Position numbers and translations under genes: made by a program. The notes below the pieces were generated by a model. That model saw nothing but the letters and a program-made list of their open reading frames with translations. It was not told the origin of the DNA and made no database searches. From NCBI GenBank assembly GCA_024742755.1, contig JANSXW010000007.1, positions 20,013 to 84,012 on the forward strand: 64,000 nt of DNA, in the 5' to 3' direction. Source of the DNA: a bacterium (GTDB lineage: Bacteria > Bacteroidota > Bacteroidia > Chitinophagales > Saprospiraceae). Below, piece after piece: positions 50,184 to 59,291 of the stretch; the stretch's first letter is position 1, and every line of letters starts with the position of its first letter.

Positions 50184-50546
50184 ATGCCCAGGTATTTAAA
50201 GAAGAGCCCCCTGAAAAATCACATCACAACCCGCTTAAAGCGCCGCCTGCTATTGGCTTGCATTTTTTTAGCAGCGTTAAACTTCAAAACAGAAGCCACT
50301 ACAGCCCCCGTTGGTACTCATCCTTATTGCACACACACTTATGCTCCTGCCCCAATGAAAGGAGTTATGCCCTGTCCTGTATGTTGTGAGGACAGTTTGT
50401 TTGTATCGAACGTAAAGGGCTTATCCGAATCTCCATCCATAGCGTATGATTCAACAGCAGATTCCAATTTGTTTCTGGCAAATTATATAGTCATTGGTTT
50501 AATTGTTATCGTAATGTACCTCAAGTTACCTCCTGCTCAATTATAA
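50184..50546 (+). CDS. Small membrane protein, hypothetical
   Basis: The 120-aa protein has a basic N-terminus (MPRYLKKSPLKNHITTRLKR) and a first hydrophobic helix (LLLACIFLAALNF). A Cys-containing loop follows (PYCTHTY, MPCPVCCEDS), then a C-terminal membrane helix (about 97-113, ANYIVIGLIVIVMYL). The hydropathy looks like a real secreted or membrane protein, but no family is recognised and the gene stands alone. The CPVCC motif could bind metal. Confidence that it is expressed is moderate. Confidence 0.5.
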   Translation: MPRYLKKSPLKNHITTRLKRRLLLACIFLAALNFKTEATTAPVGTHPYCTHTYAPAPMKGVMPCPVCCEDSLFVSNVKGLSESPSIAYDSTADSNLFLANYIVIGLIVIVMYLKLPPAQL

Positions 50547-50711
50547 AAGATCACGATTGATGCATGATGTGATGCTCCTGAATGAGTATCCTCTGTCCAA
50601 GCCTGGATGATTAGACCATAAGCGTAAGGTATTGAGGCCGCCACTTCACCTATTGCAATCACTCCCAATTTTAATGGCTCCTCCCTTACGGGCTAATCTC
50701 CAGGTTTTTTA

Positions 50712-50823
50712 CCGTATGCCCCACGAGGTGCTGGAGATGGCTGAATTCATCCCCGAAATAGACCTGCACATCGAAGAGCTGCGCAGCGACTTCAAGAAGC
50801 TGAGCAATGCTGAAATTCTGCGC
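50712..50823 (+). pseudogene. 112-bp fragment of an Smr-domain gene
   Basis: This stretch matches 34770-34881 at 107 of 112 positions and translates as RMPHEVLEMAEFIPEIDLHI followed by EELRSDFKKLSNAEILR, which is the start of the Smr domain. Similarity ends sharply on both sides, and no other part of the gene is nearby. Four of the five differences are synonymous in the Smr reading frame, so the source was probably a related functional gene. The 115-aa ORF that contains it is not a complete protein. Confidence 0.85.
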
Positions 50824-51147
50824 CTGTCTGCCGGCAAAAGCAACCTATCATATCCTATTTCGACCGGTCCGCTTGCAGCGCATTTACGGCAAGTGAAATA
50901 TTCGAACTCAATGAGCGGGGCGTTATGCACCGCCTCCCCCCCGGCATTACCTAAAGACGACAGGGGGCACAAAGCATAAAGCTGGGTCAGGTTCGATAAA
51001 TAGTCCTCTAGCCAGCTTGTCCTCCTGCTTCCCGCTACGCAACTGTAGCACGCCACTTTCACTGCGCTATTTTCACCCTCATTTAAAACAATGTTATATA
51101 TTTACCGTAGCGGCATTAATAAGTTTATCTGATGCGCCGGCTTCGTA

Positions 51148-52059
51148 ATGTCAAATATAGAAACTGTACCGATGAATAGAACAACAGAAAAAGCTGTATA
51201 CCGGGTTTTCAAGCTCATCCGGCTACTAAACTCTACGCCGCGGCGCACGGTGAAGCAATTAGCCCCTGTCGTGGGCGCCTCCGAATCAGCTATTTACCGG
51301 GACCTGGAGCTGCTGGAAAAGCTAGGCTACATCGTAGACAAGGACGAGCACAACCGCAAGTTTTTGCAGTTTCAGTTTCAGAAAGGCAACCAATCCGTGT
51401 TGGAGCCGGACGAGCTGTTTTTCCTGCAGGACCATTTGCAGCAAACGGCCGGGGATTCCCCGCAAGCGCAAGCGATCCTGCATAAGTTTGACCTCAACCT
51501 CAGCATGATTCCGCTGGCGGATGCACTTCCGCAACTGCATACGACCCGCATCCTGCAACTCATACGCACCGGCATCGAAACCCACTCCTGCCTGCTGCTG
51601 AAAAACTATCAGTCCTTGTCGAGCGGCACCTCCAGCGACCGCCGCATTGAGCCGCTGGAGATCACCGAGGACTACCGCTACCTCATCGGCTGGGACCTGG
51701 ACAAAGACCGGCAGAGTCAGTTTAAAATTGCCCGCATCACGGATATCCACTTCCTGGACCAAAAAGTGCAGCCGCAACGGGTAGCCTCCCCCACCGACCT
51801 CTTCGGGCTGACCGGCGACAAATGGATGGATGTCAAACTGAAGCTCAGCACCCTGGCGCACCACTTGCTGGTGGAAGAATTCACCCACAGCCGCCCCTAC
51901 ATCAAACGGCGGCGGGACGGGGTGTTCTTCGAAGGGCAGGTGCGCAACTGGAAGGGCATCGGCCGCTTTGTGCTGGGCCTGCCGGGGGAGATTGAGGTGG
52001 TGCAGCCGGAGGCGTTTAGGGAATATTTGCGGGAGCGGGTGAAGGGATGGCAATTTTAA
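51148..52059 (+). CDS. WYL-domain transcriptional regulator, probably of the cas operon
   Basis: The 303-aa protein has an N-terminal winged HTH (about 9-70; RVFKLIRLLNSTPRRTVKQL, SAIYRDLELLEKLGYIVDKD) and a WYL-like region (about 130-215; ILQLIRTGIETHSCLLLKNY, RIEPLEITEDYRYLIGWDLD). The C-terminal WCX-like part (about 225-303) ends in a conserved LREYLRERVKGW. WYL proteins bind ligands, often nucleic acids or nucleotides, and several regulate CRISPR-Cas or other defence operons. It lies 212 bp upstream of cas8 in the same direction, separated by a REP-like palindrome and a promoter. Confidence 0.88.
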   Translation: MSNIETVPMNRTTEKAVYRVFKLIRLLNSTPRRTVKQLAPVVGASESAIYRDLELLEKLGYIVDKDEHNRKFLQFQFQKGNQSVLEPDELFFLQDHLQQTAGDSPQAQAILHKFDLNLSMIPLADALPQLHTTRILQLIRTGIETHSCLLLKNYQSLSSGTSSDRRIEPLEITEDYRYLIGWDLDKDRQSQFKIARITDIHFLDQKVQPQRVASPTDLFGLTGDKWMDVKLKLSTLAHHLLVEEFTHSRPYIKRRRDGVFFEGQVRNWKGIGRFVLGLPGEIEVVQPEAFREYLRERVKGWQF

Positions 52060-52068
52060 AGCCACAGT

Positions 52069-52108
52069 CCTGCCAGGTTTCCCTGGCATACCCCCTGATC
52101 CTGGCAGG
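52069..52108 (-). repeat. REP-like palindrome between the WYL gene and the cas operon
   Basis: This 40-nt unit starts CCTGCCAGGTTTCCCTGGCA and closes with CCTGGCAGG. It has the same length and conserved core (CCTGnCAGGTTTCCC-GGCA) as the three REP units next to the RAYT gene, in the opposite orientation to the copies at 59361 and 60178. It lies 9 bp after the WYL stop and could act as a weak terminator. Confidence 0.75.
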
Positions 52109-52215
52109 TCTGTACCGGTGGGTGTAAAAAAGAAAAGGCAATGCGTGGTGAAAACGCAAAGCCTCCGGCATAAAGATGGCCGGATTTTTGAGAAAAATCA
52201 AGAGGGGAGGTGGTA

Positions 52216-52251
52216 TTCCCGTTATTTGGGAATGGGGTAGTTTACTTTTGT
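52216..52251 (+). promoter_or_regulatory. cas operon promoter with candidate operator
   Basis: TACTTTTG (52244-52251) matches the TAnnTTTG -7 box, 19 bp before the cas8 ATG. Directly upstream, ATTCCC-N7-GGGAAT (52216-52234) forms an inverted repeat, well placed as an operator for the WYL regulator. No good -33 TTTG was found at the usual spacing, which could mean activator-dependent or weak transcription. Confidence 0.5.
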
Positions 52252-52270
52252 GGATGTAAAATAATTGGAT

Positions 52271-54223
52271 ATGCTTGATACATTACTCAAGATTGGAAAA
52301 TGGCAATCGGAAAGTCTTTCCGAATGGGCGAGATTTATAGAGCCTCCAAAAGTAACCTGGCAGGACAAAAAAGGAAACAACATCACGAATTATGTAATCG
52401 ATATTGTTTTCGATTTAGATAAGCGGGAAGTATATCTGAACGAAGATAATTTGAAAGAATACGATGAAGAGCGTTCCCCTGAATATTTGCGCGCTATAAA
52501 AATACAAGGTGGCAACAACAAGGCCATCTATGCAACTGCTGAGCCTAAAAAACTAGTACAAGTTTTTAAAACCTTTTTTGGTAAGCTAGACAATGAAGAT
52601 GCTGATCGTGGGGAACTGATGGAGGCAATAGAGAAGGATTATCCGCAGTTTGCGGGAACCGAGTTTTATCAGCTACTCGAACAAGTGTTTTTTCTTCGGC
52701 AAGCCTTTCTGGAGCTAGCGGTGAAGGAAGAAAAAGGTAAAATGAAGTTTGACGCTAAGCATGTTTTGGATTCCCTTGAGTTAGGGCGGAAAGATAACAT
52801 AGTGTTACTTTATGCCAGCGTCAAAAGTGAAGAACTCGGTATATCCAAACCCACGGCTTTTTCGCAACTGCAAGGATATAATGACTTCCTTAGCGCTAAA
52901 TTTTTATCTCCTGCTCATCCGGACAGTTCTAACGAGGAAAGACTATGCTACGCTTCAGGCGAATTCCAAGAGCAAGTAACTGAGCTATCTCTTTCTACTC
53001 GCTACAGTCTCAACAAAATGTTCGTTAAGAAAACCAAGAACTACGCGCATTCCTTCGACAAAAATGCGTTTTCAAAAAACTATCAGCTAGGCTTGAAAGC
53101 TCAAGCTCACCTCGACTTGGCATCCAATTATATTTTACAAAACCATAAAATAAAAATTGCGGGGATCGATCATGTAGTTATGCCCGAGTTTCTAAGCCAA
53201 GACTCTATGGACTTAGATATTGCACTCGAAAAGATTGGTATATCTTCAGAATTTCTGTTCCATTCCAGCCCCTTGGCGGAACTCGATGAACTGGTGAAAA
53301 ATATTGAGTTAGAAACCGACAGCATTTTTTGGCTAAACTTTTTCGCTTTCGATTCAGATGGCAACTTTTTTAAAACCACTGGTCAAATTAAAGATGTAAG
53401 CCGCTTCTATTTTCAAAGGGTACTTGAGACGTTTGTAGAAATTAACTGGTTGATGCGGAAAATGAACAAAGCGGTTGATTGGGAAGCAGTAAACCGAGCA
53501 TACAGACAAATATTTTCATTCAATTTCCGATCAGCGTATCAACTCATTCCGGTAAGAAAAGACAAAGAGAAAAAGAACAAAGCTTTAGCTCTGTTCAAAT
53601 CCATTCTTGAAAACCGCGGACCAGACCCTAGGCTCTTATTCGAATACTTTTGCGAGCTTATACAGTGCCACTACTATGGTCGTTATACCGCTTACAAAAA
53701 TGTGCATGATTATTCCAATGGCGGTAACCGCAATAGAGACGACTACTTCATTTGGGCTTGCCGGGACAGCGTATTCAAATACTTAGCATTTATTCAAGTT
53801 CTTAAACAACTAAACCTGATCAATATGGAGACAAAAAATGAATCTACTTCAAATAAGGCATCAAGCAGCGAGGAAGTAGAGCAATTCTTTGAAAAAATGG
53901 GCTATAGCGATTCCCAAAAGTCTATGTTTCATCTGGGCAGAATGCTCAATGCAGTAACGTACATTCAACGCGACAAGAAGAAAACTGCGCTTGAAAAAGT
54001 AAACTTTAGTGGCATGGACAGAGACGACATAGTCCGGCTAAGGATCAGTCTTGTAGAAAAAGCTAAGCAGTATGGAGAAGTGGGCAAAGTCATTTTTCAC
54101 GACGCCCGCTTCGGCGAGTTGTTTGACTTCGAAAACTGGGGCATGCCTCCTCAGGAAGCCGTCTTTTTTCTATTGACTGGCTATTCATACGGCTTAGTCA
54201 AAAGCGAATCCAAAGAATCATAA
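52271..54223 (+). CDS. cas8b: Cas8b/Csh1-like large subunit of type I-B Cascade
   Basis: The protein has 650 aa from the ATG at 52271 (MLDTLLKIGKWQSE); the track start is a TTG. Family-level resemblance to TM1802-type Cas8b is supported by length, by the opening of 'IG-W' type, and by its position directly before cas7 and cas5. In many relatives a zinc finger (CxxC ... CxxC) lies in the first third; here the equivalent segment reads LCYASGEF, so the finger appears lost. The C-terminal part (about 530-650) is helical and ends FLLTGYSYGLVKS. It should recognise the PAM and recruit Cas3. It is more AT-rich than neighbours such as the WYL gene. Confidence 0.82.
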   Translation: MLDTLLKIGKWQSESLSEWARFIEPPKVTWQDKKGNNITNYVIDIVFDLDKREVYLNEDNLKEYDEERSPEYLRAIKIQGGNNKAIYATAEPKKLVQVFKTFFGKLDNEDADRGELMEAIEKDYPQFAGTEFYQLLEQVFFLRQAFLELAVKEEKGKMKFDAKHVLDSLELGRKDNIVLLYASVKSEELGISKPTAFSQLQGYNDFLSAKFLSPAHPDSSNEERLCYASGEFQEQVTELSLSTRYSLNKMFVKKTKNYAHSFDKNAFSKNYQLGLKAQAHLDLASNYILQNHKIKIAGIDHVVMPEFLSQDSMDLDIALEKIGISSEFLFHSSPLAELDELVKNIELETDSIFWLNFFAFDSDGNFFKTTGQIKDVSRFYFQRVLETFVEINWLMRKMNKAVDWEAVNRAYRQIFSFNFRSAYQLIPVRKDKEKKNKALALFKSILENRGPDPRLLFEYFCELIQCHYYGRYTAYKNVHDYSNGGNRNRDDYFIWACRDSVFKYLAFIQVLKQLNLINMETKNESTSNKASSSEEVEQFFEKMGYSDSQKSMFHLGRMLNAVTYIQRDKKKTALEKVNFSGMDRDDIVRLRISLVEKAKQYGEVGKVIFHDARFGELFDFENWGMPPQEAVFFLLTGYSYGLVKSESKES

Positions 54224-54256
54224 TTTCAACAAATAACCTTTAAAACCACCATAATC

Positions 54257-55285
54257 ATGGCTAATACCATCAACAACTCCTCTGATTTTCTTTTCCTGTA
54301 CGAGGCCTCCCAATGCAATCCTAACGGTGACCCCGATCAGGAAAACAAGCCGCGCATGGATTACGATACAAAGACAAACCTGGTCACTGATACACGCGTA
54401 AAGCGATTTATCCGGGATTATCTGAAGACCATCAATGAAGAGGAGATCATCTTCGTAGACATGGAGGGAGAGCGACAGGTAAACATGGAGGGTAAACTCC
54501 AAGCAGTTATTAATCGTGCTTTAGGGAAAGGAGCTGATTTTTATGGAAAAGCTTTTGCTAAATCCTCCGGGTATCTTGAAATTTATGACGAGGTGATGAA
54601 GAAAGCTCAAGCCGACGAAAAAGCCCCATGGACGTTATTGACAGACAAAGATGCGCTCAAAAAACATAAATTGCTGAAACAAGCGAATATTTCCTTTCTT
54701 CGGTATCTAATTAAGGAGCAATTCATCGACATCCGGCTATTCGGCAGTGCCTTTGCGGTAGAAGGGTTCACCAAGGCGTATACCGGACCGGTGCAGTTGA
54801 ACTGGGGCTACTCGCTGAACAAAGTAGAATTGATGGATTCAGATTCTATCGTGACTATCATGAATGATGATAGCAGTACCTTCGGCAAAGACTACCGGGT
54901 ACACTACAGCTTGCTGGCATTCAATGGCACCATCAATAAGTTCGCCGCCAAAACGACCGGGCTAAAAGAAGAAGACATTAAAGTGTTCCGCGATGCGATC
55001 TGGAACGCCATCCCAGCCATGCCTACGCGGTCAAAGCTTAATCAATACCCTAAACTGTATGTCGAGCTGATTTACAATGAAGGTTTTACCAACGGACAAT
55101 TTGGAGACCTGAGAAACTACGTATCTGCCCAACCCAAAGATGGCTTGGACGAGAAAAAAGTGCGCCGTTTTAATGACCTAGAGCTAGACCTCAGCAAGCT
55201 CAAAGCCTTAGTTGAGGGAGACGAAGGCAAAACAATCAAAAATGTAATTGTGCGTACCTCTGCGGACCTGGAATTCTCAGTGTAA
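54257..55285 (+). CDS. cas7: Cas7 (Csh2-type) backbone subunit
   Basis: The 342-aa RAMP protein has the N-terminal YEASQCNPNGDPDQENKPRM motif, which is typical of Csh2/Csd2-like Cas7, followed by DTRVKRFIRDYLK. Mid-protein IRLFGSAFAVEGFTKAYTGP followed by VQLNWGYSLNKVEL matches the conserved 'D-RLFG' and 'TGPVQ' segments. Multiple copies coat the crRNA spacer in Cascade. It starts 33 bp after cas8 and ends 24 bp before cas5. Confidence 0.95.
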   Translation: MANTINNSSDFLFLYEASQCNPNGDPDQENKPRMDYDTKTNLVTDTRVKRFIRDYLKTINEEEIIFVDMEGERQVNMEGKLQAVINRALGKGADFYGKAFAKSSGYLEIYDEVMKKAQADEKAPWTLLTDKDALKKHKLLKQANISFLRYLIKEQFIDIRLFGSAFAVEGFTKAYTGPVQLNWGYSLNKVELMDSDSIVTIMNDDSSTFGKDYRVHYSLLAFNGTINKFAAKTTGLKEEDIKVFRDAIWNAIPAMPTRSKLNQYPKLYVELIYNEGFTNGQFGDLRNYVSAQPKDGLDEKKVRRFNDLELDLSKLKALVEGDEGKTIKNVIVRTSADLEFSV

Positions 55286-55309
55286 GCTGAGCCACTAAAA
55301 ACTCAGTTT

Positions 55310-56122
55310 ATGGAAATTTTGACCTTTGAAGTGCGTGGAAAAATGGCGCACTTTCGAAAATACTACGCCAACAATACGGCTTTTAGTTTTTCCATCCCAC
55401 CAAGGACAACACTTATGGGCATGGTGGCTGCGGCTATGGGCTGGCAGAAGGATGACTATTACGATAAGCTTTCCACGAAAAAAATTCGTTTTGCTATACG
55501 TGTATTAGAACCCATGAAGAAGAGTTTTCATCGACTAAATTTCATAAGAATAGATGATAACATCGGAGATTTTTCAAAAAGCATGAGTTCTGATTTTCGT
55601 GGTCATTCTGGCAAGCCGATCCAAACGCCATTCGAAGTGATTACGCCAATCGATTTGCGTACAGGCGATGTGGCGTATCAGGTTTTTCTGGCCGCTGGTG
55701 AATCAGGGACAGGTACCTTTGATGAAATAGCGCAGCATTTCACCAATCATCCGCCCGTTTACAATCTGTCATTAGGCACCGCAAACTTCCAAGCGAACCT
55801 GACAAACATTCAGCTATTAAAAGCTGCCCAAATCGTGGAGCAGCAAGCAGAAGGCTTTGCGTTGCTGCATTCTGCCGTGCCTTCAAAGATGGTGGAAGAA
55901 CTCTCCTTTGAGAAGGATCAGCTCGACCGATACAATTCGGTGGAAGAAGAACTGCTCCCCGGCGAGTTTTACAGCGACCCGAAACGGATGAGAGAGCTGA
56001 AGAGCATGAACCGGCTGCTATTCTCAATTTCCCAGCATCCCATAAGAGTCCGGCTAAACGCCTCTTTTTGGGAGGTACACACTGAGCGCGAATCGTTGAA
56101 TATTCAATTCATGGACGTATGA
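55310..56122 (+). CDS. cas5: Cas5 (type I-B)
   Basis: The 270-aa RAMP protein starts MEILTFEVRGKMAHFRKYYA, then SFSIPPRTTLMGMVAAAMGW, the conserved first helix after the ferredoxin-like beta strand of Cas5 (typically 'f.G..ahFr...t....tY.iPPRt.l.G.iaailG'). Cas5 binds the 5' handle of the crRNA and caps Cascade with Cas8. The stop overlaps the cas3 start by 4 bp (ATGA), indicating translational coupling. Confidence 0.93.
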   Translation: MEILTFEVRGKMAHFRKYYANNTAFSFSIPPRTTLMGMVAAAMGWQKDDYYDKLSTKKIRFAIRVLEPMKKSFHRLNFIRIDDNIGDFSKSMSSDFRGHSGKPIQTPFEVITPIDLRTGDVAYQVFLAAGESGTGTFDEIAQHFTNHPPVYNLSLGTANFQANLTNIQLLKAAQIVEQQAEGFALLHSAVPSKMVEELSFEKDQLDRYNSVEEELLPGEFYSDPKRMRELKSMNRLLFSISQHPIRVRLNASFWEVHTERESLNIQFMDV

Positions 56123-58539
56123 GTTACTATTCTCACAGCACTACTCGTGAAGACGGCACGACTGTTGGCAGCAAGCTGCTGGCTGTGCATACCCAAGGTG
56201 TCCTCGACAAAGCACTGCACCACTGGCATGACGGGATTTCCTTTGATGTCAGTAATACTCAAATCAAAGCGCTTTTAGAAGACATCGTGCGCTTTCATGA
56301 CTTAGGTAAGTATACGCCGTATTTTCAGAACTATCTACTCAAGCGCCCACCCATAGACCAAAAACTGAAGCAACATGCCAGATTTGGCGGATACGCTGCT
56401 TACCAGCGCTGGCTGGATAAAGGGGAGCAGAAATTGGCAATAGTTGCATTATTGCTCATTTACCGACATCATAGTTATTTGTTCCGGCTTAACGATTTGG
56501 TGAAAAAGCTCGAGGACGGAGATAATCAGAAGGTGTTCAATGAGCAATTACACAGTATTGAGCAGATCATTAAAACCATAGAGCAAGACAGTCAGCTCTT
56601 TGACCTGAAGTCGCTCTTGGTTTATCCCAATGTTCGGGGGGTTCGAAGAGCTGAAAGAGTCTGGGTAAAAAAACAAGCTGATATTCAGGATTATTACCTC
56701 TGCAATTACCTGTTCTCTCTACTCATCGAAGGAGACAAGTTAGATGCCTCCGAAACGGAAGTATACCACAGAAAGCCGATTGAACCCGATCTGGTTGATC
56801 GCCGTTTTGGCAAGCCTGCACCATCAGATGCTGTTGATCTTTTCTCCTTAAACCAGAATGAAATACGTAATTTTTGCAGGTCTGAAGTAGTTGCTCATCT
56901 AGAGAATGAAGATGTGCTGGGGCAAAGGGTCTTTACGCTGACCGCTCCCACCGGGATCGGCAAAACCATGACCGCCTTAGACTTCGCACTTAAGTTGAAA
57001 GACAAGATAAGCAAGGTTGAAGGCTATGAGCCCCAACTGATTTACGCCTTGCCTTTTATCAATATCATCGAGCAGGCTCTTAGTGAATATGAGAAAACGT
57101 TAGCCAAAAGCTCCTTTGCCCCCCTTACGTTGGGGCACTATCAGTTTGCTGACATTTTTGGTGATCCGCAAGACGGTGACGAAAGCGGCTACGAGCAAAA
57201 GCTCATGCAGTTGGATACCTGGCAGAGCGATATCGTTATCACCTCTTTTGTGCAATTTTTCGAAACATTAATTTGCAACCGAAATAAGCTGCTGAAAAAG
57301 TTCAACCACTACGCTGGCAGTATTATCATTTTGGATGAAGTGCAAACCCTTCGGCTAGACTACATGCCGCTGATCGGCGCCGCCCTGCACTATTTGGCGA
57401 AGTTTCTCAACGCGCGAATCATATTGATGACCGCTACGAAGCCCAAGATATTCGAACTCGCTGAGAAGGAAATACTAACGGATGAAGGTGAAACGGTTCG
57501 GCCACTGGAGCTCTTGACTTCTCACGATAAAGTTTTTGCCTTGTTTAACCGCACCACGATTTATCCAAAATTAACAGATTTGGAAGGCGAGCCTGAGGAA
57601 AGAAGCCAATCCTTTATGGAAAGTCTATTTCCATCACTGTGGTCTTCTGAAAAGTCCTGCATTATTGTCTGCAACACCGTTAATCGGTCGATATTCCTGC
57701 ACGATAGCATTAAAGATTACTGCGGCGAGCATGGCTTAAACACCCCTGTATTCTATTTATCTACCAATATTGCTCCGGTAGAGCGCATGGAGCGGATTGA
57801 GCAAATCAAGCAAGCTCTTGACGAAGGAGTCGCGCCGATACTCATTGCTACTCAAGTTGTGGAGGCAGGCGTGGACATTGACTTTGATATGGGTTTTAGA
57901 GATTTAGGACCGATAGATTCGATCATCCAAGTGGCGGGCCGGATCAACCGGCATGATGACCGCACACGCTCCGGGGCGCCGTTGTACATCGTCGACTTTG
58001 CGGAGTGCGATACGATCTACGGAAAATTGACAGCCACTCAGGCCAGAAAAGCACTTCGGGAAGCAGAAGCGATTCCGGAAAAAGATTATCTCAATCTAAT
58101 CACAAAATACTTTGACGACATCTCAGACAGGCTTTCTTTCAGGAAGTCCAGAGCATTCTTTGCTTCGATGAAAACCTTGAAATACGATCATGAAAACTGG
58201 AAAGAAGAACACCCAGTTTCTGCCTTTCGAATCATTGAACAATCGTCAGATTACCGCTCGGTGTTCATTGAACTGGATGAAGAAAGCAGTAGCATCAGGG
58301 ATGCCTATTTGAATAAAATCATAGGTCAAATCTCAAAAGAAGATTTCGACAGAACATACAAGCGCAGTTTTCAACAGAGGATTATTTCGGTACCTAAAAA
58401 GTACACGCACGGTCTGGAAGCTATTAACCAATATGACGAAAACATACTTCTAGTTCCCCTTGAGCTGCTGAATACCTACTATGATCGTAGCACCGGTTTC
58501 AAACGGGAAACAGAATCAAACGAAACTTACATGTTTTGA
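56119..58539 (+). CDS. cas3: Cas3 HD nuclease-helicase
   Basis: The 806-aa protein has an N-terminal HD nuclease domain (about 1-220) with HTQG (about 27), DIVRFHDLGKYTPYFQNYL and HARFGGYAAYQ providing the metal-binding His/Asp. The SF2 helicase follows: Walker A LTAPTGIGKTMTALDFAL (about 273-290), the DEAD-box equivalent ILDEVQTLRLDY (about 404), motif III MTATKPK, motif V ATQVVEAGVDIDF and motif VI QVAGRINRHDD. Cas3 is recruited by Cascade and degrades the displaced strand. HD and helicase are fused, as is usual in type I-B. A hairpin terminator begins 4 bp after its stop. Confidence 0.97.
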   Translation: MSYYSHSTTREDGTTVGSKLLAVHTQGVLDKALHHWHDGISFDVSNTQIKALLEDIVRFHDLGKYTPYFQNYLLKRPPIDQKLKQHARFGGYAAYQRWLDKGEQKLAIVALLLIYRHHSYLFRLNDLVKKLEDGDNQKVFNEQLHSIEQIIKTIEQDSQLFDLKSLLVYPNVRGVRRAERVWVKKQADIQDYYLCNYLFSLLIEGDKLDASETEVYHRKPIEPDLVDRRFGKPAPSDAVDLFSLNQNEIRNFCRSEVVAHLENEDVLGQRVFTLTAPTGIGKTMTALDFALKLKDKISKVEGYEPQLIYALPFINIIEQALSEYEKTLAKSSFAPLTLGHYQFADIFGDPQDGDESGYEQKLMQLDTWQSDIVITSFVQFFETLICNRNKLLKKFNHYAGSIIILDEVQTLRLDYMPLIGAALHYLAKFLNARIILMTATKPKIFELAEKEILTDEGETVRPLELLTSHDKVFALFNRTTIYPKLTDLEGEPEERSQSFMESLFPSLWSSEKSCIIVCNTVNRSIFLHDSIKDYCGEHGLNTPVFYLSTNIAPVERMERIEQIKQALDEGVAPILIATQVVEAGVDIDFDMGFRDLGPIDSIIQVAGRINRHDDRTRSGAPLYIVDFAECDTIYGKLTATQARKALREAEAIPEKDYLNLITKYFDDISDRLSFRKSRAFFASMKTLKYDHENWKEEHPVSAFRIIEQSSDYRSVFIELDEESSSIRDAYLNKIIGQISKEDFDRTYKRSFQQRIISVPKKYTHGLEAINQYDENILLVPLELLNTYYDRSTGFKRETESNETYMF

Positions 58540-58542
58540 CAG

Positions 58543-58598
58543 GTTGGCAAAAGCCTTCCCTGGCAAGACGGCAGCGGCTTTTGCCAACACAATTTTTT
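58543..58598 (+). terminator. Terminator-like hairpin between cas3 and cas6
   Basis: GTTGGCAAAAGCC pairs exactly with GGCTTTTGCCAAC across a 20-nt loop, followed by ACAATTTTTTAAA. It fits a Rho-independent terminator and lies in the 65-bp gap between cas3 and cas6. It would reduce cas6 (and cas1-cas2-cas4) transcription from the cas8 promoter. Confidence 0.75.
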
Positions 58599-58604
58599 AA
58601 ACCC

Positions 58605-59291
58605 ATGCACCAAACCACCATCCACTTCCCCGACCTCCGCCTATCCCCCCGCGACGGGCACAAGCTGCGCGGCTATTTCAGCCGGCTGTTTGGGGCGGGG
58701 TCTGATTTATGGCACAACCATCAATCCGACGGGCGGCCCATCTACCGGTATCCGCTTATACAGTACAAGGTCGTAGACCGGCAGCCCATGCTGACCGGGG
58801 TGGGAGCGGGCGCACAATTGCTGGTGCAGCATTTTCTGGAAGTCCGGGAACTGGAGATAGACGGGCTGCGCCTGCCGGTGCACAGCAAGCAGGTGAATAG
58901 CGGGAAAGTAGAAGTAGGCGTGAACGGCAGCCTCCACCGGTACCGCTTTGCGAACCCCTGGTTTGCTTTCAATCAGCATAACTATCAGGAATATCAGGAC
59001 AAACCGGTGCAGGAGCGGCAGCCCTTCCTGGAGCGCTTGCTAACCGGGCATATCCTTGCATTCTACAAAGGTGTGGAGCATTGGGAGGAAGAAAAGATTC
59101 TGGTTAACCTGTTGGAGGTACATCCATTAATGGCCAAGTTCAAAAATCAGCCCATGCTGATGTTCAGGGGACAGTTTGTGACCAATGCCCGGCTGCCGGA
59201 GTACATTGGGTTGGGCAAATCAGTGTCGAGGGGTTTCGGGACAGTATGTGCCGCCGCCAACTTGTCAGGTTTCCCCGGGAAAGGCCGGTGA
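58605..59291 (+). CDS. cas6: Cas6 crRNA-processing endoribonuclease
   Basis: The protein has 228 aa from the ATG at 58605 (MHQTTIHFPDLRLSPRDGHK); the longer track start overlaps the terminator and cas3's end. The N-terminal RAMP fold is followed by the glycine-rich loop EYIGLGKSVSRGFGTV, the signature near the C-terminus of Cas6. It cleaves the repeat RNA to leave the 8-nt 5' handle ATTGAAAC. The catalytic His cannot be fixed with confidence (several His in LWHNHQSDG). The last ten residues (NLSGFPGKGR) and the TGA stop come from an inserted REP palindrome (59261-59301), so the native C-terminus was probably near GTVCAAA. Confidence 0.88.
   Translation: MHQTTIHFPDLRLSPRDGHKLRGYFSRLFGAGSDLWHNHQSDGRPIYRYPLIQYKVVDRQPMLTGVGAGAQLLVQHFLEVRELEIDGLRLPVHSKQVNSGKVEVGVNGSLHRYRFANPWFAFNQHNYQEYQDKPVQERQPFLERLLTGHILAFYKGVEHWEEEKILVNLLEVHPLMAKFKNQPMLMFRGQFVTNARLPEYIGLGKSVSRGFGTVCAAANLSGFPGKGR

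Noticed and set aside
50632-50979. 115-aa ORF containing the Smr fragment as a real protein
   Set aside because: Only 37 residues are homologous to anything, both flanks are unrelated, and the Smr catalytic half is missing.
57337-57354. DEVQ instead of DEAD/DEAH in Cas3 as an anomaly
   Set aside because: DE-(I/V/F)-Q variants are common in Cas3 helicases, so this is not unusual.
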